DNA of 64,000 nt from an uncultured Aquimarina sp. Its GTDB lineage: Bacteria; Bacteroidota; Bacteroidia; Flavobacteriales; Flavobacteriaceae. Below are positions 1 to 10,413 of the stretch, in pieces (within the stretch, counting starts at the first letter, position 1; each line of letters begins with the position of its first letter). The notes beneath the pieces are model-generated. The model was not told the DNA's origin and did no database searches. It saw only the letters and a program-made list of their open reading frames with translations. Location: contig NZ_CANMED010000004.1 in NCBI RefSeq assembly GCF_947496855.1, forward strand, positions 62,001 to 126,000, read 5' to 3'. The translations under genes and the position numbers were made by a program.

Positions 1-791
1 TCTTTTATAGCTTCCATTACATCATCAGGATATCTAGGAGCGGATGACAAACCTGTATGTTCAAAACAATCTACATTAACTTGAAGTCCCGCTCTTATCT
101 CTTGGGGACGATGTCCGTGAGCAACAACCTTCAGATTATATTTATGCGCAGTGTCTACTACAGCTTTCAATTCTGCAGTGGTCATTTGATCCTGATCAAT
201 TAGTTTTACACAATCTACACCTGCATCGGCTAATTTTTTAATTTTCTTTTTAGCATCCTCTACTCCGTTAATACCCCAACGAAAAGCTTCAGTTCCTGGA
301 TAGGGTTTCTTTTGGATAAACGGTCCTGAAACATATAGAGTGGCTCCGGGAATTTCTCCTTTATTAATCCGATCTCTAACAGAAATACTTTCTTTAAGAG
401 GAGCACCAAGATCTCGTGCGCTGGTTACTCCTGCCATTAATAATTGTTCTGCAGAAGAAGGCATAATGACATTTTCTAGTAATGGAGGATATGTTTTATC
501 CCAATATGAGTAATCTGCATGACCATTAATCATAGTATGTACATGCATATCCCAAAGTCCAGGTAAGACAGACATTCCTTCTGTAGAAATCACCTCTGCA
601 TTTTTTGGAACTTTTAAAGTTTTGATTGTACCTATGGCTTTGATTTTATCATTCTCTATAATAATGACACTATTTTTTATAGGAGTAGCACCAAAACCGT
701 CGATTAATGTTCCACCGACTAAAGCTTTTAATGAGTTTTGTTGCGCAAAGGTACTACCACAGATAAGTAAGACTATGAGTATTCTTTTCAT
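1..791 (-). CDS. Secreted amidohydrolase, 3' end cut by the window
   Basis: The reading frame opens at an ATG at 791 and stays open to base 1, giving 263 residues of N-terminal sequence. It starts with a signal peptide of about 17 residues (hydrophobic stretch ending in STFAQ). A composite N-terminal beta domain follows (GGTLIDG), then the metal-binding HxH motif of the amidohydrolase superfamily in DMHVHT (H83, H85). Further conserved features are SARDLG, a Lys in CVKLID that fits the bridging carboxylated lysine, and VVAHGH with a third metal histidine. Family members are imidazolonepropionase/prolidase-like metal-dependent hydrolases of C-N bonds, usually about 430 residues, so roughly 40% is missing here. 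The substrate cannot be read from the sequence. The signal peptide suggests a periplasmic enzyme. Confidence 0.85.
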   Translation of the reverse strand, partial: MKRILIVLLICGSTFAQQNSLKALVGGTLIDGFGATPIKNSVIIIENDKIKAIGTIKTLKVPKNAEVISTEGMSVLPGLWDMHVHTMINGHADYSYWDKTYPPLLENVIMPSSAEQLLMAGVTSARDLGAPLKESISVRDRINKGEIPGATLYVSGPFIQKKPYPGTEAFRWGINGVEDAKKKIKKLADAGVDCVKLIDQDQMTTAELKAVVDTAHKYNLKVVAHGHRPQEIRAGLQVNVDCFEHTGLSSAPRYPDDVMEAIK

Positions 792-825
792 GATGAGTTG
801 TGTTTTTCTAAAGATAGGAAAACTA

Positions 826-860
826 TAAGAAAAGAAAAACCCTGTCATGAGACAGGATTT
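826..860 (-). terminator. Intrinsic terminator downstream of icmF
   Basis: Read on the minus strand, CCTGTC-TCAT-GACAGG forms a perfect 6-bp stem followed by GTTTTTCTTTT. It lies between the icmF stop at 1048 and the amidohydrolase start at 791, so it probably ends the icmF transcript. Confidence 0.6.
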
Positions 861-1047
861 CATTTATTATTAGTGTTGATCAACTCATATAAGCAAAACA
901 TATATCGAAATCTCAACGTTTTTAGAAGGTAAGTGATTGCATACTACTTACTATGCTTCAGCTTGCCTCATACTTCAAAATAGATCTCAAAACAAGTTTT
1001 GGACAAGACCTTTGAATACACTTATGATAAGCTTTTTTAATTAAATT

Positions 1048-4000
1048 TTACATATTTCTTCTATACTGTCCTCCTACTTCGAACAATGAAGAAGTAATCT
1101 GACCTAAAGAACATTTTTTACAAACCTCCATTAATGCTTCAAAAATATTTTGATTCGTAATTGCTCTTTCTTGTAAATCTTTTAACAATTCTGAAGTTTC
1201 ATCATTATTTCCTTTCTGTAATTCATTAAGCATCGTAATTTGATATTGCTTTTCTTCTTCTGTAGCACGAATTACTTCCCCAGGAGTTACCGTTGGTGAA
1301 CCTTTAGAGCTTAAAAATGTATTTACTCCAATTATTGGAAACTCTCCGTTATGCTTTAAGGTTTCGTAATACAAACTTTCTTCTTGTATTTTACTACGTT
1401 GGTACATCGTTTCCATTGCTCCTAATACACCTCCACGCTCCGTAATTCTATCAAATTCAGTAAGCACAGCTTCTTCCACCAAATCAGTTAATTCTTCAAT
1501 AATAAAAGATCCCTGAATTGGGTTTTCATTTTTAGCTAATCCCAATTCTTTATTGATAATCAACTGTATAGCCATTGCTCTACGCACAGATTCTTCTGTA
1601 GGAGTAGTAATAGCTTCATCATATGCATTGGTATGTAAAGAATTACAGTTATCATATATGGCATACAATGCTTGTAAAGTAGTACGTATATCATTAAAGT
1701 CTATTTCCTGCGCGTGTAGGGAACGACCTGATGTCTGTATATGATATTTAAGCATCTGGGCTCTTGCATTAGCTCCGTATTTATTCTTTAAGGCTTTTGC
1801 CCAAATTTTACGTGCTACTCTACCAATCACCGCATATTCTGGGTCAATACCATTAGAGAAAAAGAAGGATAAGTTTGGTCCAAACTTATTAATATCCATT
1901 CCTCTGCTTAGATAATACTCTACGTACGTGAATCCGTTAGCTAATGTTAGCGCTAACTGAGTAATTGGATTTGCCCCCGCTTCGGCAATATGATATCCAG
2001 AAATAGAAACAGAATAAAAGTTACGTACTTGTTTTTCAATAAAATACTCTTGTACATCTCCCATCAATCTTAATGCAAATTCTGTAGAGAATATACATGT
2101 ATTTTGAGCTTGATCTTCTTTTAGAATATCTGCCTGTACAGTTCCACGAACAGTATTTAATGTTCTTACTTTGATATCAGCATATACATCTGCAGGCAAT
2201 ACCTGATCACCTGTTACACCTAACAATAGTAGTCCTAATCCGTCATTACCTTCAGGAAGTTCTCCCTGATATGCTGGACGTGTAACTCCCTTTTCTTTAT
2301 ATATTTTATTTATTTTAGTTATTACTTCCTCTTCTAGATCATTTTCCTTAATATATTTTTCACAGTTTTGATCAATTGCTGCATTCATAAAAAATCCTAG
2401 CAACATTGGTGCTGGACCATTAATCGTCATACTCACAGATGTCATTGCATGAGTAAGATCAAAACCAGAGTATAGTTTTTTAGCATCATCTAAACAACAA
2501 ATCGAAACTCCTGCATTACCTATTTTACCATAAATATCAGGTCTATGATCAGGATCATTTCCATAAAGTGTAACCGAGTCAAAGGCTGTTGATAAACGTT
2601 TTGCTGGCATCCCTAAACTCACATAATGAAACCGTCTATTAGTTCGCTCTGGTCCACCTTCTCCTGCAAACATACGTGTTGGATCTTCTCCTGTTCTTTT
2701 AAAAGGGTACAATCCCGATGCAAAAGGAAACTCACCAGGAACATTTTCCTGTAAACACCATTTTAAGATATCACCCCAAGCTTGATACTTCGGCAATGCT
2801 ACTTTAGGAATCTGACTATGTGATAAAGATTCGGTATGTGTTTCAATCTTTATTTCTTTATCTCTAACTTTAAAAGAATAAATAGGATCTTTGTATTTCT
2901 GTACTTTTACTGCCCAGCCAGTTATTGTCTCCCAATTATGAGGATCAAGATTTAATTTCACTCGATCGAACTCGGCTAATAGCAATTTTAAGAAATCTAC
3001 ATTTGTATCATTCTTTACTTTTCTAAGTCCATCTTCTTCAATACCATTTTTAGATAAGTCTAAAAAATCTAAATTAGCAACACTACAAATGGTTTTATAT
3101 ATTCCATATAATTTTTGTGCTACATCTACCTGTGCATCTGCGGTTTTATCGTATGCTCTATTATTTTCTGAAATTTCAGATAAGTATCTTGTTCTACTTG
3201 GTGGAATTACAAATATCTTCTCAGACATTTCTTTAGAAATATGAAAGTCAGATTTTAAATCTGCTCCAGTTTTCTCAACCACCTTATCCATTATCGCTTT
3301 ATAAAGCGTATTCATTCCTGGGTCATTGAACTGAGAAGCTATAGTTCCATAAACTGGTAAATCATCTTGTGGAATATCCCACAACTGATGGTTACGCATA
3401 TACTGTTTTTTCACATCTCTTAGAGCATCTAAAGAACCTCTCTTATCGAATTTATTTATAGCAACTAAATCTGCAAAATCAAGCATATCAATCTTCTCTA
3501 ACTGAGTAGCTGCTCCAAACTCTGGTGTCATTACATACAGAGAAGTATCACTATGTTCTAAGATCTCAGTATCTGATTGTCCAATACCAGAAGTTTCTAG
3601 TATTATAATATCAAATTCTGCTGCTTTTAAGACTTCAATAGCTTCTGCAACATATTTAGACAAAGCAAGATTAGATTGTCTGGTAGCCAGTGAACGCATA
3701 TATACTCTAGGTGAGTTAATAGCATTCATACGAATACGATCTCCTAACAAAGCCCCACCTGTTTTACGTTTAGATGGATCTACAGAAATCAATCCAATTG
3801 TTTTATTAGGGAAATCAATCAAAAATCGACGAACCAATTCGTCTACTAAAGAAGATTTTCCCGCTCCACCAGTACCTGTAATACCCAAAACTGGTGTTTT
3901 TGATGTTTTATTTTTTTCGTGGATTTGATCAAGCGTATCTTTAGCGATATCCGGAAAATTCTCTGCAGCGGAAATTATACGAGCGATAGATCCTATTTCT

Positions 4001-4488
4001 TTATCTACAAGATGATCCGCTTCTCCATTAAGATTGTTGCCAATCGGAAAATCTGATTGTTTAACCAAATCATTAATCATACCTTGTAATCCCAATGATC
4101 TTCCATCATCAGGAGAATAAATACGAGTGATTCCGTAATCCATTAAATCCTTAATCTCTTCTGGAAGGATTACTCCTCCTCCTCCTCCAAATATTTTAAT
4201 ATGCGTTGCTCCCTTTTCTTTAAGCAAATCATACATATATTTAAAATATTCATTATGCCCCCCTTGATACGAAGTCATCGCAATAGCATTAGCATCTTCC
4301 TGAATTGCGCAATTTACAACTTCTTCGACACTTCTATCGTGCCCTAAATGTATCACTTCCACGCCTGTAGACTGAATAATACGACGCATAATATTGATAG
4401 CTGCATCGTGCCCATCAAATAATGATGCTGCCGTTACAATTCTAACTTTATTTTTTGGTTTATAAGGTGCAATTTGTTCCATTGACAA
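1048..4488 (-). CDS. icmF: Fused isobutyryl-CoA mutase IcmF (B12-dependent)
   Basis: This 1146-residue protein fuses three parts. The N-terminal cobalamin-binding domain carries FDGHDAA, with the cobalt-coordinating His near residue 27, and a GGGGG loop. A MeaB-like G-protein chaperone domain has Walker [10 protein letters not shown] near residue 206 and NKFDKRG as the base-recognition motif. The large acyl-CoA mutase TIM barrel begins around residue 590 ([19 protein letters not shown]). The architecture is that of IcmF, which interconverts isobutyryl-CoA and n-butyryl-CoA and carries its own chaperone for loading and rescuing adenosylcobalamin. In QAQNTC the residue matching the methylmalonyl-CoA mutase arginine is Gln795, as expected for an Icm-type, non-carboxylated substrate. 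The gene stands alone, diverging from the metalloprotease. Branched-chain catabolism is the likely role. Confidence 0.95.
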   Translation of the reverse strand: MSMEQIAPYKPKNKVRIVTAASLFDGHDAAINIMRRIIQSTGVEVIHLGHDRSVEEVVNCAIQEDANAIAMTSYQGGHNEYFKYMYDLLKEKGATHIKIFGGGGGVILPEEIKDLMDYGITRIYSPDDGRSLGLQGMINDLVKQSDFPIGNNLNGEADHLVDKEIGSIARIISAAENFPDIAKDTLDQIHEKNKTSKTPVLGITGTGGAGKSSLVDELVRRFLIDFPNKTIGLISVDPSKRKTGGALLGDRIRMNAINSPRVYMRSLATRQSNLALSKYVAEAIEVLKAAEFDIIILETSGIGQSDTEILEHSDTSLYVMTPEFGAATQLEKIDMLDFADLVAINKFDKRGSLDALRDVKKQYMRNHQLWDIPQDDLPVYGTIASQFNDPGMNTLYKAIMDKVVEKTGADLKSDFHISKEMSEKIFVIPPSRTRYLSEISENNRAYDKTADAQVDVAQKLYGIYKTICSVANLDFLDLSKNGIEEDGLRKVKNDTNVDFLKLLLAEFDRVKLNLDPHNWETITGWAVKVQKYKDPIYSFKVRDKEIKIETHTESLSHSQIPKVALPKYQAWGDILKWCLQENVPGEFPFASGLYPFKRTGEDPTRMFAGEGGPERTNRRFHYVSLGMPAKRLSTAFDSVTLYGNDPDHRPDIYGKIGNAGVSICCLDDAKKLYSGFDLTHAMTSVSMTINGPAPMLLGFFMNAAIDQNCEKYIKENDLEEEVITKINKIYKEKGVTRPAYQGELPEGNDGLGLLLLGVTGDQVLPADVYADIKVRTLNTVRGTVQADILKEDQAQNTCIFSTEFALRLMGDVQEYFIEKQVRNFYSVSISGYHIAEAGANPITQLALTLANGFTYVEYYLSRGMDINKFGPNLSFFFSNGIDPEYAVIGRVARKIWAKALKNKYGANARAQMLKYHIQTSGRSLHAQEIDFNDIRTTLQALYAIYDNCNSLHTNAYDEAITTPTEESVRRAMAIQLIINKELGLAKNENPIQGSFIIEELTDLVEEAVLTEFDRITERGGVLGAMETMYQRSKIQEESLYYETLKHNGEFPIIGVNTFLSSKGSPTVTPGEVIRATEEEKQYQITMLNELQKGNNDETSELLKDLQERAITNQNIFEALMEVCKKCSLGQITSSLFEVGGQYRRNM

Positions 4489-4650
4489 TAAAAGGTGTTT
4501 TTAGAGGTGCTAATTTACGAAATACGCAGTAAAAAGGATTATTTTTTTAGAATTATATAATTTAATTAACTCTATTGGTTATTTCATTATTTATAGTTCA
4601 AATTTAATACTTATTCTCCTCAAAATAGTACAACAAAACCGTAATTACTT

Positions 4651-4698
4651 TAAGTGTTTATTTACTAACAAAATGTTAACGCATCTATTAAACACTTA
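4651..4698. promoter_or_regulatory. Inverted repeat in the divergent icmF/metalloprotease promoter region
   Basis: TAAGTGTTTA (4651-4660) and its exact reverse complement TAAACACTTA (4689-4698) flank 28 bp in the 270-bp gap between two divergent genes. It could be a pair of regulator half-sites or a leader hairpin of the metalloprotease mRNA. No regulator is identified, and AT-rich DNA makes chance pairing possible. Confidence 0.25.
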
Positions 4699-4758
4699 CT
4701 ATCTAAGTAAATAAAATAATATCTTCCGCGATTATTGAAAACAAATACATTTTAAAAA

Positions 4759-7370
4759 ATGAAAATCACATCATCAAAAAACAAATTATTCTTATTATCG
4801 CTTGTATTCGTTTTGGGATTTGGGATCCAAAACACAGAAGCACAACGTAAAAAGAAAAAAAATCAAAAAAAGGAGAAACGGAGCAAGTAGATGCTACTAA
4901 AAAAGACTCTAAAAAAAAATCTATTGAAGACCTCACTAAAAAAAGTGAGAAAATAGAAGGTTTATTCACTATGTATCGAGATACAATCGATGGCACTACT
5001 CAAATGTTGATCCATAATGATCAGATCGGAAAAGAGTTTATCTACTTCAGTCAGATTTCTGATGGAGTTTTAGAAGCGGGCGCATTTAGAGGAGCGTACA
5101 TGAATAATAAAGTATTTAAAATCGAGAAGCATTATAACAAAATTGAGTTCATCACTCAAAATGCTTCTTACTATTTTGATAAAAATAATGCTTTATCTAA
5201 AGCTTCCAAAGCTAATATTAGTGAAGGAATTATGGCTAGTTTAAAAATCGAATCACTGGATGAGGAAAAAGGATTGTATTTAATCAAATCAGATGATCTT
5301 TTCCTTAAAGAAACTTTCGAACAAATTAAGGCACCTAACTTTCCTGGTCAATCTCCTTTTGCTTTTAAACTAGGTTCTCTTAGCAAAGAGAAAACTAAAA
5401 TTAAGGCAATTAAAAATTATCCAGAAAACCTGAACGTAAACAGTCATTATGTATATTCTAAATCGAATATTCTTAATGGAGGTTCCAATGCAGTAACGGA
5501 CGGTAGAAATGTAACAATTAAAGTTGAACATAGTCTGATAGCAATGCCTGAAAATGATTATCTACCTAGATTTGATGATCCAAGAATTGGTTATTTCTTA
5601 ACTCAAGTAACTGATATGACTTCTACAAGTCCAACACCCTATAGGGATTTGGTACATCGCTGGAATTTAGTAAAAAAAGATCCTAGCCAGGCAATTTCTG
5701 AACCAGTACAACCAATCGTTTGGTGGATGGAAAATACGACTCCTGTAGAATTTAGAGAGACCATCAAAGAAGCAGTATTAGAATGGAACAAAGCATTCGA
5801 AAAAGCCGGTTTTAAAAATGCAATGGTTGTAAAATTACAGCCAGATGATGCTACCTGGGATGCTGGAGATATAAGATATAATGTACTTAGATGGACATCT
5901 TCTCCAAGACCTCCTTTTGGTGGATATGGTCCAAGCTTTGTAAACCCCAGAACGGGAGAGATTTTAGGTGCTGATATTATGTTAGAATATGTATATCATA
6001 CCAATCGTGTAAAATATGATCGATTATTTAACCTTGCTGCTAATAGTGAAAATAAGGAAAATGATTTTCCAGTAATCATTAAAGACAAACACTTATACTG
6101 TTCATATGGTCATTTAATGCAAGAAAATTCTTTATTCGGACAAGCAGCTCTTATAGCATATGGGGCAAATGATAATGAAATGAAAGGCATGAAAATGGAA
6201 GCTATGAAGGAGCTTATTATGCATGAAGTGGGTCATACCCTAGGATTAAATCACAACATGAAAGCAAGCCAATTATTCTCTCCAGAAGAATTAAATAACC
6301 CAGAATTCATCAAAGACAAATGTCTTACAGGATCGGTTATGGATTATACTGCTATTAATGTCACAAACGATAAATTAAATCAAGGACATTATTTTTCTAC
6401 AACTGTAGGACCTTATGACAAATGGGCAATTGAGTTTGGATATACTCCAGTAAATTCTGAAAGTGAACTGGAAAAGATCGCCAGTCAATCCACCAAACCT
6501 GAATTAGTTTTTGGTAATGACGCAGATGATATGCGTGCTCCAGGAAAGGCAATAGATCCAAGAGTAATGATTGGTGATATGTCTAATGATCAGATTACAT
6601 ATTCTATTAATAGAATGGAATTAGTAAATGATATGATGGAGGAAATCAAACTGAAATTCAGTAAAAAAGGAGAATCTTATCAAGAGTTAAGACAAGCATA
6701 TTACATATTAAGAGGTCAGTATGCTCAGGCAGGAAATGTAATTTCCAGATTTATTGGTGGTGTTTATGTAGACAGAAGTATGGTAGGACAAGATACGAAC
6801 GCTAAACCTTTTACCCCTGTTAGTTACGAAGATCAAAAAAGAGCTATGAAAGCTTTAAAAAAGTACGTATTTGCTCCAGATGCATACAAAACACCTAGCG
6901 ATTTATACAACTATATCGCTATGCAACGAAGAGGTTATAATTTCTTTGGAGGTCCAGAAGATCCTAAGATTCACGACCTTGTACTTGGGTTCCAAAAAAG
7001 AGTACTTGATCATATCTTACACCCTAATACTTTGCAAAGAATTACAGATTCTGAGCTATATGGTAATGAGTACAAATTATCAGAATTTATGTCAGATCTT
7101 AACAACGCTATTTTTCAGGCTGACGCTGCAGGCTCTGTAAATACTTTTAGACAGAATCTACAATTAGAATACACTAAAAGACTTATCAATGTAGCTAAAA
7201 ATTCAGGTACTAAAGGGCCAAAATACACCTATGCTTCTAAATCAATGGCTTTATATAATCTAAAAAGAATCAGGTCTATGATATCAAATGGTACCGGAAA
7301 TAAATTATCTAAGGCTCATAAAGATCATTTAAGAACATTAATCAATAACGCAATCGAAGACATTAAATAA
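4759..7370 (+). CDS. Secreted zinc metalloprotease (DUF5118/DUF5117 type) with an apparent -1 frameshift near codon 38
   Basis: An ATG at 4759 encodes a clear signal peptide (FLLSLVFVLGFG...TEAQ), but this frame stops at 4888-4890. The rest of the protein continues in the -1 frame from about 4872 to 7370, including the family's N-terminal DUF5118 segment (SIEDLTKKSEKIEGLFTMY). Joined by a -1 shift at A AAA AAG (4866-4872), the product is 870 residues with a secreted protease's layout. The zinc motif HEVGHTLGLNH begins at H489 and a Met-turn candidate lies in SVMDY. Such metzincin-like proteases are common in Bacteroidota. An ATG at 4971 would give a 799-residue protein without signal peptide and with DUF5118 trimmed, which is unlikely to be native. 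The cause may be a homopolymer sequencing error, real mutation, ribosomal frameshifting or transcriptional slippage. Confidence 0.85.
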
Positions 7371-7392
7371 CTTCGATCTAATTATAAATTCA

Positions 7393-7430
7393 TAAAGGCT
7401 GATTATTGTTAAAATCAGCCTTTATTTATT
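7393..7430 (+). terminator. Terminator after the metalloprotease gene
   Basis: AAAGGCTGATT (7394-7404) pairs with AATCAGCCTTT (7413 onward), followed by a T-rich stretch, 23 bp beyond the stop codon. Confidence 0.7.
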
Positions 7431-7575
7431 GTAAATAATTTAGAAATATTAAGCTTATGCCTTAGATTATTTAAAAACAAAGAATCCATTTCATCTTTGT
7501 TTGAAATTATTATAATTTTCATCTTCTTAATAGTAAGTTTATATCTGGAAAGAAAAAAATCAAGCCAATTGATAC

Positions 7576-8430
7576 ATGAAAAAAACAACCTTACTCATTA
7601 ACTGTCCGGATAAAAAAGGAATAATAGCCACGGTAACCAATTTTATTTTAGCAAAAAAAGGAAACACTATCTACATTGAACAACACGTTGATCGAGAATT
7701 AGGTGAATTCTTCATGAGATTAGAATGTGAGTTTGATCAAGATGAAGAAAAACTGGCTTTATTCAAAGAATCTTTCAATAAAGAAGTAGCCGATAATTAC
7801 AATATGCACTGGGAAATGTATAATGCGGAAAAGAAACCGAAAATGGTACTTTTTGTTTCTAAATATGATCACTGTTTATATGATATTCTTGGAAGACATG
7901 CTTCTGGAGAACTCCAAGTAAAAATTCCAATCATTATTAGTAATCATCTGGACCTAAAACCGATTGCAGATAATTTTAATATTCCTTTTAAACACATCCC
8001 TGTCAATAAATCAAACAAACAACAGGCTGAAGCAGAACAGATAGCTTTATTAACAGAACACAAAGTAGATTTCATTGTTTTGGCTAGGTATATGCAAATT
8101 CTTTCTGAAAACTTTGTGGATCGGTTTTCTAATAGAATCATTAATATTCATCATTCATTTCTACCAGCTTTTCCGGGCGCAAAACCATATCATTCTGCCT
8201 ATGAACGTGGTGTAAAAATAATTGGAGCTACTAGTCATTATGTTACTTCCGATCTTGATGAAGGACCTATCATAGAGCAGGAAATAGTGCGAGTATCTCA
8301 TATTCATAATGTGCAGGATTTTATTCTGAAAGGTCGTGATCTGGAAAAAATAGTACTATCTAGGGCTATAAAGCATCACATAGAAAGAAAAGTATTAGTA
8401 TATAATAACAAAACGGTTATTTTTTCATAA
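7576..8430 (+). CDS. purU: Formyltetrahydrofolate deformylase
   Basis: PurU hydrolyses 10-formyl-THF to formate and THF, balancing one-carbon pools. The 284-residue length matches the family (about 280). Residues 1-80 form an ACT domain (INCPDKKGIIATVTNFI, typical regulatory fold). The C-terminal half is a formyltransferase fold with NIHHSFLPAFPG, which holds the catalytic Asn and His, followed by GATSHYVTSDLDEGPII containing the catalytic Asp. The start follows a purine-rich tract, and the stop overlaps the convergent MBL-fold gene by 6 bp. GAR formyltransferase (PurN) shares the catalytic motifs but lacks the ACT domain. Confidence 0.95.
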   Translation: MKKTTLLINCPDKKGIIATVTNFILAKKGNTIYIEQHVDRELGEFFMRLECEFDQDEEKLALFKESFNKEVADNYNMHWEMYNAEKKPKMVLFVSKYDHCLYDILGRHASGELQVKIPIIISNHLDLKPIADNFNIPFKHIPVNKSNKQQAEAEQIALLTEHKVDFIVLARYMQILSENFVDRFSNRIINIHHSFLPAFPGAKPYHSAYERGVKIIGATSHYVTSDLDEGPIIEQEIVRVSHIHNVQDFILKGRDLEKIVLSRAIKHHIERKVLVYNNKTVIFS

Positions 8431-9381
8431 TTCAAATATATCTTTTGTATTTGCAAATCGATATCCTTCTTTTTCTAATCGAATTCTTTCTTTATTATTC
8501 TTATAAATTAAAGGATTCGAATGATTAAAATGAATGAATATAATCTTGGACTTTGTTTCTTTTGATTCGTTTTTAAACAATTGAATAGTTTCCTGAATAA
8601 AAGGATGAGGAACCTCGGACATGGGCCTTGGAATCTCTCCATCTTTAAAAAAAGTAGCATCAATAAATATATAATCTACCTTTTTGATTTCATCAACAAT
8701 ATTTTTATTCCATAATGACCATTTATTAATATCAGGAATAAATAGTACAGATTTCCTTTTACCTTTGATCTTATAACCAACAGTCTCAGAAAACTCATCT
8801 CGATGTGGAACAAGAAATGGTGTTACTTCTATATTTTCAGTAATGGCAACAGTTATTTCGTTTTCTAACGAATTGATTTTAATGTTTTGCAAATCTACTA
8901 ATTGAGACCAAGGTCCATTATTCTCTAAAAAAGATTTCATTTTTGGCATTGCGAATACATTAATACCTTTTGATCCCATGGCTTCTCTACCAAAATACAT
9001 AAGACCTGTATAGTGACCAATATGTGCGTGGGTTAAGAATATTCCATCAATAATTTTATCGTGATGTAAGTATCTTGCATCTAACATAGCTAATTGTTCA
9101 GGTAAATCTGGAGTAGCTTCTATTAAAAATTTCTTTTTTTTCTGTTGATCTATGATTCCTAAAGAAACAACGAGTTCCTTGGCCAATTTACCTTCTTTTA
9201 CACCTTCAAACTCCTCAGTATTATTAATATGAGGATAGCCTCCATCCTGAGCAATACCTAAGATAGTAATGTATTGATCAAAATTATCAGATACCTTTAC
9301 TTCTATTTCTGTTAGATCTTCTCTATTTTTACAGGAAATGATTAAGATAGATAGTATGAAAAAAATTAACTTTGAATTCAT
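8425..9381 (-). CDS. PqqB-like MBL-fold hydrolase, lipoprotein
   Basis: The 318-residue protein starts with a lipoprotein signal (LIIS followed by Cys17), so it is probably anchored in a membrane facing the periplasm. The core is a metallo-beta-lactamase fold of the PqqB-like branch: LGIAQDGGYPH near the N terminus, THAHIGHYTGL as the metal motif, and VPHRDE and FIPDI further on. In the metal motif the Asp usual in HxHxDH is replaced by Gly. No PQQ biosynthesis genes lie nearby, so PqqB-like names family membership, not function. It diverges from the DUF4197 gene with 36 bp between starts and overlaps purU tail to tail. Confidence 0.8.
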   Translation of the reverse strand: MNSKLIFFILSILIISCKNREDLTEIEVKVSDNFDQYITILGIAQDGGYPHINNTEEFEGVKEGKLAKELVVSLGIIDQQKKKKFLIEATPDLPEQLAMLDARYLHHDKIIDGIFLTHAHIGHYTGLMYFGREAMGSKGINVFAMPKMKSFLENNGPWSQLVDLQNIKINSLENEITVAITENIEVTPFLVPHRDEFSETVGYKIKGKRKSVLFIPDINKWSLWNKNIVDEIKKVDYIFIDATFFKDGEIPRPMSEVPHPFIQETIQLFKNESKETKSKIIFIHFNHSNPLIYKNNKERIRLEKEGYRFANTKDIFEL

Positions 9382-9417
9382 ATTAAATTATTATCATCTC
9401 AAATCTAATAAGAAATT

Positions 9418-10137
9418 ATGAAAAGAATTTTTTTAGTACTAGTTATATTTCAACTATCAAGTTGCGCAGAGCTTCAACAAGTAATAGAAAGTCTTCCTCA
9501 GGAAACTACTGGAGCAATAGGACTTAGTAATGTTGATATAGGTAATGGTCTTAGACAAGCATTAGATAAGGGGATTGACAAGCAAGTAACTAAGCTTACC
9601 CAAAAAGACGGATTTTTCAGAAATGAATTAGTAAAAATTGTATTACCGGATGAATTACGAAAAGTAGATAAATCACTAAGAGATATCGGTCTTGACAACC
9701 TAGCAGATGAAGGCCTCAAGGTTCTCAATAGAGCAGCTGAAGATGCAGTAAAACAAGCTACACCTATTTTTGTAAATGCTGTAAAGCAAATAACATTTAA
9801 TGATGCTAAACAAATCTTGTTAGGTAATAATAATTCGGCAACACAATATCTAAAAGGCACTACCAAGACAGCTCTTTATTCAAAATTTAATCCTGTTATT
9901 AAAAATTCACTATCTAAGGTAGGAGCTGATCGCGTTTGGTCAAATATCATTAATAAATACAACTCTATACCTTTTACCAACAACGTCAATCCAGATCTTA
10001 CAGACTATGTAACTAGTGAGGCCTTAGAAGGAGTTTATACTATGATTGCAGTAGAAGAAGGTGAAATAAGAACCAAACTTAGTTCTAGAACTACGGATTT
10101 GTTACGTAAGGTTTTTGCACTCCAGGATGGAAAATAA
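9418..10137 (+). CDS. DUF4197 family lipoprotein
   Basis: A 239-residue protein with a lipoprotein signal (QLSSC, Cys16) and a mostly helical mature part. GLSNVDIGNGLRQALDKGI followed by alternating helices and ending near TTDLLRKVFALQ is characteristic of the DUF4197 family, whose function is unknown. It shares a short 36-bp divergent promoter region with the MBL-fold gene. Nothing suggests enzymatic residues. Confidence 0.8.
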   Translation: MKRIFLVLVIFQLSSCAELQQVIESLPQETTGAIGLSNVDIGNGLRQALDKGIDKQVTKLTQKDGFFRNELVKIVLPDELRKVDKSLRDIGLDNLADEGLKVLNRAAEDAVKQATPIFVNAVKQITFNDAKQILLGNNNSATQYLKGTTKTALYSKFNPVIKNSLSKVGADRVWSNIINKYNSIPFTNNVNPDLTDYVTSEALEGVYTMIAVEEGEIRTKLSSRTTDLLRKVFALQDGK

Positions 10138-10413
10138 CGAACGAAAGAATAAACGTACAACACCTGCTTTTTATCGAATCAAACACCAATTTTAACGATT
10201 TTTTAATTTTTCGCAAAAATTCATGCTTTTATCTGTTTTATTACTATAATATTAAACAATTTTATGATTCATTAAGAATAAGGGAATTTGTCTCTTGAAC
10301 AAGTTTTGATATTCTCAGGACAAACCTATCATTTATAGAGGGTTATTCTAACGTAGGGGTGTTTTTCTTACGGGATTGACGTAATTTCGTGCTCGATTTA
10401 AAAAACGCCCTCA

